From positions 4,588,001 to 4,652,000 of the forward strand of contig NZ_CP116257.1 of NCBI RefSeq assembly GCF_027947595.1: a stretch of DNA of 64,000 nt, written 5' to 3'. This document shows, piece by piece, positions 57,832-64,000 of this stretch; positions within the stretch are counted from its first letter, which is position 1, and the number at the start of each line of letters is the position of its first letter. The stretch comes from Streptomyces lienomycini. Lineage in GTDB: Bacteria > Actinomycetota > Actinomycetes > Streptomycetales > Streptomycetaceae. The notes under the pieces were generated by a model. It was not told the origin of the DNA. It ran no database searches and saw only the letters and a program-made list of their open reading frames with translations. The translations under genes were made by a program, and so were the position numbers.

Positions 57832-60789
57832 GTGCCGCAGACCTCACTCATCAGCCCGCTCGTCGGTCGCGAGGACGAACTCGCGCGCCTCACCGGCGTA
57901 CTGGAACGCGCCCGTGCCGGTGAGGCCCGCGCGGTGCTCGTCGCCGGGGACGCCGGGGTCGGCAAGACCCGCACCCTGGACGAGGTCGCCGGGCGGGCCG
58001 TCGCGGCCGGGACGACCGTGCTCACCGGTCACTGCGTGGACCTGGGAGACGTCGGCCTGCCGTATCTGCCGTTCACCGAGATCCTCGGCGCGCTGGCGGC
58101 GGACGAGCGGTTCGCCGCCGTACTGGCCGCGCATCCGGTGGCCGACCGCCTGCTCGGCGGCGGCGCCGACGACGGGGACGCCGCCACCCGCTCGCGGCTC
58201 CGGCTCTTCGAGGGCGTGGCGGCCCTGCTGACCGACCTGGCCGGCACCGCGCCGCTGCTGCTGGTCCTGGAGGACCTGCACTGGGCCGACCAGTCCTCCC
58301 GGGACCTGCTGAGGTTCCTGCTCAGCCGGGGAGTCCTGCAACGGCCGGCGGGCGGGGCGCCCGGCCACCGGCTCGCGCTGTTCGCCTCGTACCGGGCGGA
58401 CGACCTGCACCGCCGTCACCCCCTGCGCCCGCTGCTGGCCGAGCTGGTGCGCCTGCCGGGCGTGGAGCGCCTGGAGCTGCGGCCCCTGCCCGACGCGGAC
58501 GTGGCCCGGCTGGTGCGCTCGCTGCGGGAGCGGCGGCTGCCGGACACCACCGTGCGCCGGATCGTCGAACGGGCCGAGGGCAACGCCTTCTACGCCGAGG
58601 AGCTGGTCGCGGCTACGGACGGGCCCGCCGGGGGTGTGCCCAGCGGGCTGGCGGACGTCCTGCTCATCCGGTTCGAGCAGCTCTCCGAGACCGCCCAGCA
58701 GGTGCTGCGCACCGCCGCGGTCGCCGGGCGCCGTGTGGGCCACGACCTGCTGCGGGACGCCGTCGGGCTGCCCGAGGACGAGCTGGAGTCGGCGCTGCGC
58801 GAGGCGGTGGAGCGGCAACTGCTGGTCTCCGGTGACGGCGACACCTACTCCTTCCGGCACGCCCTCGCCCGGGAGGCGGTCTACGCCGACCTGCTCCCCG
58901 GTGAACGGGCCCGGCTGCACGGCGCGTTCGCCCGGCTGCTCGCCGGTCCCGGCCGCCGCTCGGACAGCGCCGCCGAACGCGCCCACCACTACCGCGAGAG
59001 CCACGACCTGCCGGAGGCGCTCGCCGCCTCCCTGGAGGCCGCCGACCACGCCCAGCGCGTGGGCGCCCCCGCGGAGGAGCTGCGGCACGTCGAGGCGGCC
59101 CTGGACCTGTGGTCGGCGGTCGACGCGTCCGCGCGTCCCACCGGCCCCGACGCGGTGACGCTCACCCTGCGGGCGTCGGCCGCCGCCGCACACGCCGGGG
59201 AACTGCACCGCGCGGTCTCCCTCACCCGGTCCGCGCTGGCCGGCCTCGGCCAGGATGCCGACCTGGAGCTGGCCGCCCGTGTCCGCTACACCCTCGCCGG
59301 CAATCTGCTGAGCGTCGACAACCTGGAGGCCGCGTATGCCTACAGCAGCGAGGCGCTGGGTCTGATCCCCGCCGAGCCGCCGTCGGCGACGTGGGTGTGG
59401 GCGGCGGCCACCCATGTGACGGCGGCCCGCCAGGTCGGGGAGAACGAGACTGCGCTTCGGGTGGCCCGCCGGGCTCTGGCGGTCGCACGGGAGCTGGGGG
59501 TCGCCGACGCCCGCGCCGACCTGCTGATCTCCCTGACGAGTCTGGAGGGCGGCAACCGGTCCACCCCGACGGGCCGCGAGCGGCTGCTGGAGGCACGTGA
59601 GCTGGCGCGGCGGGCGGGCAACGCGCCGGTCGAGCTGCGCGCGCTGTTCAACCTCGCCATCGGCGGCTTCGAGTCCGGTGACCCGAAGGAGTGCCTGCCC
59701 TGGGCCGCGGAGGGGCTGGAGCGGGCCCGCCGCGCCGGGCTGCTGTCCTCGCCCTACCCGCGGGAGATGCGATACCTGCGGCTGCTCGTCCAGTACACGC
59801 TGGGGCACTGGGACGAGGTGCTGCGCGAGTCCGCCGAGCAGGCCGCGACAGGTCCGGCCGTGGGCGGTCACACCCTCGGTCCCGGCCTGTACGTGGCGCT
59901 GGCACGCGGCGACTTCGGTGCCGTCGAGCGGGCCCGGGCCCTGCTGGAGGGGCCGTTCGACTGGATGGCGCGGATGGTCGGGGGTCTCGTGCTGACCGAC
60001 GCGGCGGCCCTGCGCGGGAGCGCGGCGGACGCGGTGCGGTGGATGCGGTCCAGTGTCGAGGCGCTCACCGAGGCGGGCACCCCGCCGGCCGTGACCGTCC
60101 GGCTCGCGGCCCTGGCGCTGTCCGCCGTCGCCGACACCGTGGCCGAGTCGCGCCGGGCCGGGGACGGGGCGGCGGTGGCCCGCTGGACGGACACGGCGGC
60201 CGAACTGCTGGCCGAGGGCCGCTGGTCGGCCGAACACGGCTACGACGACCGGCCCCAGGGCCCGGAGGGGCAGGCGTGGCTGGCGCGTGCGGAGGCCGAG
60301 TGGTCCCGGATCTCCGCCACCGCACCGGACCCGGCGGCCTGGGAGAAGGCGGTGGCCGCCTTCGCGTTCGGCGACGCCTACGAACGCGCCCGGTGCGGGC
60401 TGCGGCTGGCCGAGGCCCTGCTGGCGGCCGACCGCCGGGACGAGGCGGTCGCCGCGGCCGACACCGTACGCCGGGAGGCCGACCGGCTCGGCGCGACGGT
60501 GCTGCGCGAGCGGCTCGACGACCTGGCCCGCCGCGGCCGGCTGACGAACCCGGAACGGAGCGGGGCCGGCGCGGCGGTGCTGACCGCACGCGAGCAGGAC
60601 GTGCTGCGGCTGCTCGCCCTGGGCCGCAGCAACCGGCAGATCGGCGAGGAGTTGTTCATCAGCGCCAAGACGGCGAGCGTCCACGTCTCCAACATCCTCG
60701 CCAAGCTCGACGCGGCGAGCCGCACGGAGGCGGTCGCGGTCGCCCACCGGCGGGGTCTGGTGGCCCCGGCGCCGACGGCGTCGCACTGA
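57832..60789 (+). CDS. LAL-type LuxR transcriptional regulator (ATPase)
   Basis: A 985-residue regulator of the large ATP-binding LuxR family. The N-terminal AAA-type ATPase has Walker A GDAGVGKT (near residue 42) and Walker B LLLVLEDLHWAD. A long TPR-like helical middle follows, then the C-terminal LuxR helix-turn-helix (about residues 914-965; LTAREQDVLRLLALGRSNRQIGEELF). LAL proteins often control antibiotic or carbohydrate genes; the target here is not evident. GTG 57832 lies within a purine-rich context. No cluster of biosynthetic genes is nearby. Confidence 0.92.
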   Translation: MPQTSLISPLVGREDELARLTGVLERARAGEARAVLVAGDAGVGKTRTLDEVAGRAVAAGTTVLTGHCVDLGDVGLPYLPFTEILGALAADERFAAVLAAHPVADRLLGGGADDGDAATRSRLRLFEGVAALLTDLAGTAPLLLVLEDLHWADQSSRDLLRFLLSRGVLQRPAGGAPGHRLALFASYRADDLHRRHPLRPLLAELVRLPGVERLELRPLPDADVARLVRSLRERRLPDTTVRRIVERAEGNAFYAEELVAATDGPAGGVPSGLADVLLIRFEQLSETAQQVLRTAAVAGRRVGHDLLRDAVGLPEDELESALREAVERQLLVSGDGDTYSFRHALAREAVYADLLPGERARLHGAFARLLAGPGRRSDSAAERAHHYRESHDLPEALAASLEAADHAQRVGAPAEELRHVEAALDLWSAVDASARPTGPDAVTLTLRASAAAAHAGELHRAVSLTRSALAGLGQDADLELAARVRYTLAGNLLSVDNLEAAYAYSSEALGLIPAEPPSATWVWAAATHVTAARQVGENETALRVARRALAVARELGVADARADLLISLTSLEGGNRSTPTGRERLLEARELARRAGNAPVELRALFNLAIGGFESGDPKECLPWAAEGLERARRAGLLSSPYPREMRYLRLLVQYTLGHWDEVLRESAEQAATGPAVGGHTLGPGLYVALARGDFGAVERARALLEGPFDWMARMVGGLVLTDAAALRGSAADAVRWMRSSVEALTEAGTPPAVTVRLAALALSAVADTVAESRRAGDGAAVARWTDTAAELLAEGRWSAEHGYDDRPQGPEGQAWLARAEAEWSRISATAPDPAAWEKAVAAFAFGDAYERARCGLRLAEALLAADRRDEAVAAADTVRREADRLGATVLRERLDDLARRGRLTNPERSGAGAAVLTAREQDVLRLLALGRSNRQIGEELFISAKTASVHVSNILAKLDAASRTEAVAVAHRRGLVAPAPTASH

Positions 60790-60882
60790 CGCCGCGCCTG
60801 CGGGAACCCGCGCCGCCCGGCGGACGTTGACCCGGCACCGACACCGGCGCCGGGAGCGCGGACCACGACACAGGGCGGCACG

Positions 60883-62196
60883 ATGAGCGAGCTGGTCCCC
60901 GGGGGCAACGTCCCCCTGCCGGGCGGCCCCGTGAGCTTACGGGTGCCCGGCGGCTTCGACCTGTCGGCGCTCGTCACGGACGACGGCGGCAAGGTCGGCG
61001 GCGACGCGGACTTCGTCTTCTACAACCAGCCCGAGGCACCCGGCGCCCGGCTGCGGGCCGACACGCTGACCGTCGACCCGGCGCGGCTGCGCCCCGGTGC
61101 CACCCGGGTGACGGTGGCCGTCAGCCCGTCGGACCCCGGCTCCGTCCTGGGCGCGCTCCCCTCCCCCACGGTCCGGGTCACCGACGCCGACGGGCGGGCC
61201 GTGGCCCGGTTCACGCCCTCGCGTCCGGGGCAGGAGACCGTGCTGCTGCTGGTGGAGTTCTACCGGCGCGGCGGGGGCTGGAAGTTGCGCGCGCTGGGCC
61301 AGGGGTACGCGGACGGACTCGCCGGGCTCGCCCGGGACTTCGGCGTGGAGGTGACCGACGGGGCGCCGCCGCCCGGGCCCGTCGCGGCGCCGGGACCGTC
61401 CGCGTCCGCTTCCCCCGTCGACTCCGACGGGTTCCTCGCACTGGTCAACTCCGCCCGTGCCGCGGCCGGCTCGCCCTCCGTGCGCGCCGACCCCCGCCTG
61501 ATCGCCGCGGCCCGGGCGCACGCCGTCGCGATGGCCGCCGCGGGCACCTTGAGCGTCGAGACACGGGACGGCGTCTCGGTGCACCAGCGCGTCGTGTCGG
61601 CGGGGTTCGCGTATCTCACCGTCGGCGAGCACCTGGTCTCCGGCCCGCGCACTCCCGCCGAGTTCGTCGCGTACTGCCTCGGCGCCGAGCGCACCCGGCG
61701 CACCCTCCACGGCACCGGCTTCACCCACACCGGGTGGGCGTACGTGTCCGGCGGGCCCTCGGGCGACACGTACTGGACGGTGCTGTGGGCGGTGCCGCTC
61801 ACCCCGGACGGCCTGGCCCGCACGACGGCGGAGGTCGTCGGCCTCACCAACCGGGAGCGGGCCGGGGCGGGGCTGCCGCCGCTGTCCGTCGACGCCCGGC
61901 TGGCCACCGCCGCGCAGGCGCACAGCGCGGACATGGTGGCCCGCGACTTCTACTCGCACACCGACCCGGACGGCGGCAGGCCGTGGGACCGGGCCGCCGC
62001 CGCGGGCGCCACCCGAGGCACGGTCGGCGAGAACATCGCCTGCGGCCAGCGCTCCCCCGCCGACGTCGTCGAGGGCTGGATGAACAGTCCCGGGCACCGC
62101 GCCAACATCCTCAAGGCCGACTTCACCCACATCGGCGTCGGCCTGGCCGGCGGCGGCCGGGCGGGCACCTACTGGACGCAGCTCTTCGGCGGCTGA
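60883..62196 (+). CDS. TerD domain fused to two CAP/SCP domains
   Basis: A 437-residue fusion. Residues 1-160 form a TerD-type calcium-binding tellurium-resistance domain (VPGGFDLSALVTDDGGKVGGDADFVFYNQ). After a Pro/Ala/Ser linker (about 160-182) come two CAP domains: a weak one (about 183-300) and a canonical one (about 315-437; CRISP-type HTDPDGGRPWDRA, GENIACGQ, NSPGHRANIL). CAP proteins are usually exported, yet there is no signal peptide and TerD is cytosolic. The ATG follows GGGCGGCAC. Its role is unknown; metal or cell-envelope stress is possible. Confidence 0.87.
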   Translation: MSELVPGGNVPLPGGPVSLRVPGGFDLSALVTDDGGKVGGDADFVFYNQPEAPGARLRADTLTVDPARLRPGATRVTVAVSPSDPGSVLGALPSPTVRVTDADGRAVARFTPSRPGQETVLLLVEFYRRGGGWKLRALGQGYADGLAGLARDFGVEVTDGAPPPGPVAAPGPSASASPVDSDGFLALVNSARAAAGSPSVRADPRLIAAARAHAVAMAAAGTLSVETRDGVSVHQRVVSAGFAYLTVGEHLVSGPRTPAEFVAYCLGAERTRRTLHGTGFTHTGWAYVSGGPSGDTYWTVLWAVPLTPDGLARTTAEVVGLTNRERAGAGLPPLSVDARLATAAQAHSADMVARDFYSHTDPDGGRPWDRAAAAGATRGTVGENIACGQRSPADVVEGWMNSPGHRANILKADFTHIGVGLAGGGRAGTYWTQLFGG

Positions 62197-62254
62197 AGGA
62201 ACCCACCGGCACCCGATCTTGGCGGAACGGAACGCTCCGGGCCAGGATGCCGTC

Positions 62255-62932
62255 ATGAAGGGTGACCTCTTTTCCAGTGAGCACATGGTCCAGCCCGCCA
62301 CCGCGCCGGGCATGACCGTCGAGAACTCCAAATGCATCCGTTACGCGGTCAACGGCGAGATGCTCGCCCGGCAGGGCGCAATGATCGCCTACCGGGGCGG
62401 TCTCCAGTTCGAGCGCAAGGGCCAGGGCGTGGGCGGCATGCTCAAGCGCGCGGTCACCGGGGAGGGGCTGCCCCTGATGGCGGTGAGCGGACAGGGCGAG
62501 GCCTGGTTCGCGCACGAGGCGCAGAACTGCTTCATCGTCGAGGTCGAGCCCGGCGACGAGTTCACCGTCAACGGCCGCAACGTCCTGTGCTTCGACGCGT
62601 CGCTGTCGTACCGCATCGCGACGGTGAAGGGCTCGGGCATCGCGGGCGGCGGACTGTTCAACAGCGTCTTCACCGGGCACGGCAGGCTGGGCCTGGTGTG
62701 CGAGGGCAACCCGCTGGTCATCCCGGTCTCGCACCAGTACCCGGTGTACGTCGACACGGACGCGGTCGTGGGCTGGTCCGCGGGGCTCGCGACCTCCCTG
62801 CACCGCTCGCAGTCGATCGGCTCGATGCTGCGCGGCGGCTCGGGGGAGGCCGTGCAGCTGGTGCTCCAGGGCGAGGGCTTCGTCGTCGTCCGGCCGAGCG
62901 AGGCGACGCCGCAGAAGACGCAGCAGCACTGA
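62255..62932 (+). CDS. AIM24-family protein
   Basis: A 225-residue beta-rich protein of the AIM24 family (mitochondrial biogenesis-like fold), with CIRYAVNGEMLARQGAMIAYRG, VSGQGEAWFAHEAQNCFIVEVEPGD and the Gly-rich GSGIAGGGLFNSVFTGHGRLGLVCEG turn typical of the group. Function in bacteria is unknown, and neighbours are often tellurium-resistance genes; here it lies 58 bases after the TerD fusion. ATG 62255 follows AGGATGCCG. Confidence 0.9.
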   Translation: MKGDLFSSEHMVQPATAPGMTVENSKCIRYAVNGEMLARQGAMIAYRGGLQFERKGQGVGGMLKRAVTGEGLPLMAVSGQGEAWFAHEAQNCFIVEVEPGDEFTVNGRNVLCFDASLSYRIATVKGSGIAGGGLFNSVFTGHGRLGLVCEGNPLVIPVSHQYPVYVDTDAVVGWSAGLATSLHRSQSIGSMLRGGSGEAVQLVLQGEGFVVVRPSEATPQKTQQH

Positions 62933-63040
62933 GCCCCCTCCCCTTCTTCCTGCCCCCGGGGTTCTTGTTGACCTTGGGGGCGTCGCGCGAAAGGGTGCGA
63001 CGGGGCGCGGATCACCGCCCGCGCCGGAAGGAAGACTGCC

Positions 63041-64000
63041 TTGATCGGGATCACCGAGATCGAAGCGGCGGCCGAGCGGATCGCCGGACATGTCGTACGC
63101 ACCCCGACCGTGCCGAGCCCGGGGCTGTCCGCGCTGCTCGGCGTCCCGGTCACGGCGAAGCTGGAGCTGCTCCAGCGCACGGGCTCGTTCAAGGCGCGCG
63201 GCGCGACGGCGAAGCTGCTGTCGCTGACCGAGGCCGAGCGGGCCGCCGGAGTCGTCGCGGTCAGCGGCGGCAACCACGGCATCGCGGTGGCGGTGATGGC
63301 CGCCGCTCTCGACGTGAAGGCCACGGTGGTCATGCCGCGCACGGCACCGGCCCGTTCCGTGGAGATCGCCGAGGAGGCGGGCGCGCTGGTGCGGCTCACC
63401 GACGGCATGGACAGCGCCTTCGCGCTGGTCACGCGGCTGCGTGAGGAGGGGCTGACTCTGGTCCACCCCTTCGACGACCCCGTGGTGATCGCGGGTCAGG
63501 GCACCGTGGGGCTGGAGTTCGCCGAGGACGCCTCGGACCTCACCGACGTGCTGGTGAGCATCGGGGGCGGCGGGCTGATCGCGGGCGTGGCGGCGGCGCT
63601 GCGGGCCCTGCGGCCCGGGGTGCGGGTCTGGGGCGTGGAGACGGAGGGCGCCGAGGCCATGTCCCGGGCGCTGGCGGCGGGCGGGCCGCTCGCGGTGCCC
63701 CTCTCCTCGATCGTCACCACGCTCAGCGCCCCGTCCGTCTCGCAGGTGACGTACGACCATGTGTCGGAGCTGGTCACCGAGGTGCTCGTGGTGCCGGACC
63801 GGGAGGCCGTCGAGGGTTCGCTGGCACTCGCCGAGCACGCCAAGGTGTGGACCGAGCCGGCCGCCGGCTGTCTGCTTCCGGCGGCCCGGCGCGTGGCGGA
63901 GCGGGTGGGGACCGATGCCCGGATCGGGCTCGTGGTGTGCGGGGGCAATAGCACGGTGGCCGACATGGCGGTGTGGGCGGACCGCTTCGGCCTGCGCTGA
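63041..64000 (+). CDS. Threonine/serine dehydratase (PLP fold type II)
   Basis: A 319-residue enzyme that deaminates threonine (or serine) to 2-oxobutyrate (or pyruvate). The cofactor lysine is Lys51 in TGSFKARGA, with the SGGNHG loop and SIGGGGL phosphate-binding loop. It lacks the C-terminal ACT regulatory domain of biosynthetic IlvA, so it is of the catabolic or serine racemase-like type. The start is a TTG after GGAAGGAAGACTGCC, and the coding region ends at the last base of the window. Exact substrate is open. Confidence 0.9.
   Translation: MIGITEIEAAAERIAGHVVRTPTVPSPGLSALLGVPVTAKLELLQRTGSFKARGATAKLLSLTEAERAAGVVAVSGGNHGIAVAVMAAALDVKATVVMPRTAPARSVEIAEEAGALVRLTDGMDSAFALVTRLREEGLTLVHPFDDPVVIAGQGTVGLEFAEDASDLTDVLVSIGGGGLIAGVAAALRALRPGVRVWGVETEGAEAMSRALAAGGPLAVPLSSIVTTLSAPSVSQVTYDHVSELVTEVLVVPDREAVEGSLALAEHAKVWTEPAAGCLLPAARRVAERVGTDARIGLVVCGGNSTVADMAVWADRFGLR

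Overview
The window is high-GC actinobacterial DNA and almost certainly Streptomyces chromosome. Coding frames end mostly in G or C, GTG starts are common, many genes join by 4-base GTGA/ATGA overlaps, and there are actinomycete-specific families: a WhiB-like protein, two DUF5133 proteins, a LAL-type LuxR regulator, a TerD fusion and the GlgE pathway. From memory, S. coelicolor has a comparable block around its second glgE/glgB cluster and a SigB-family sigma gene; I could not check this. I found no tRNA, rRNA, insertion sequence, prophage or CRISPR array.

Layout. 0-4.5 kb holds the end of an MFS exporter, an orphan ATP-dependent DNA ligase, a secreted NPP1-type protein, a stand-alone hydroxymethylbilane synthase and a hypothetical gene. 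4.8-6.9 kb holds a SigB/F-type sigma factor, an ANTAR protein and a VOC protein behind a good SigB-type promoter. 7.0-17.6 kb is storage-sugar metabolism: glgX (minus strand, coupled to a small ATPase-fold protein), then DUF5133, glgE, treS, pep2 and glgB. 17.7-22.5 kb has a YbdK-type ligase, a small membrane protein, an acyl-CoA synthetase, two RsbW-like ATPases and a PRC-barrel gene with another SigB-type promoter.

22.9-34.6 kb is the most striking part. It begins with a soluble poly-HAMP hybrid histidine kinase laid out like fungal group III (Nik1/Os-1) osmosensors. Next come an ANTAR/GAF/PAS/PP2C phosphatase apparently split by a frameshift, and a STAS antagonist behind a SigB-type promoter. 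A tightly coupled stressosome set follows: RsbR, RsbS, RsbT, an RsbT-RsbX-like fusion and a final GAF-PP2C phosphatase. 34.9-42.3 kb has NDH-2, a FUSC-type membrane protein, a DUF1206 protein, a second DUF5133, a second SigB/F-type sigma factor and another RsbW-like ATPase.

42.3-64 kb is more mixed. It includes an Orn/Lys/Arg decarboxylase, a candidate small RNA with an intrinsic terminator, a DNA-binding-less cNMP protein, an MFS exporter, a LysE/LysG divergon and a WhiB-like protein. Then come a flavin dehydrogenase with a TetR regulator, an AlkB-like oxygenase with a LexA-like box, a DUF4032 kinase-like protein and a universal stress protein. A three-gene redox module follows (receiver/thioredoxin-reductase fusion, cNMP-histidine kinase, UBP zinc finger), and the window ends with a LAL regulator, a TerD-CAP-CAP fusion, an AIM24 protein and a threonine dehydratase.

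Reading it together (inference): this is a general-stress hub. Two SigB-type sigma factors bracket a partner-switching/stressosome circuit and an osmolyte/glucan pathway (trehalose to alpha-glucan). SigB-like promoters sit before the VOC, PRC-barrel and STAS genes.
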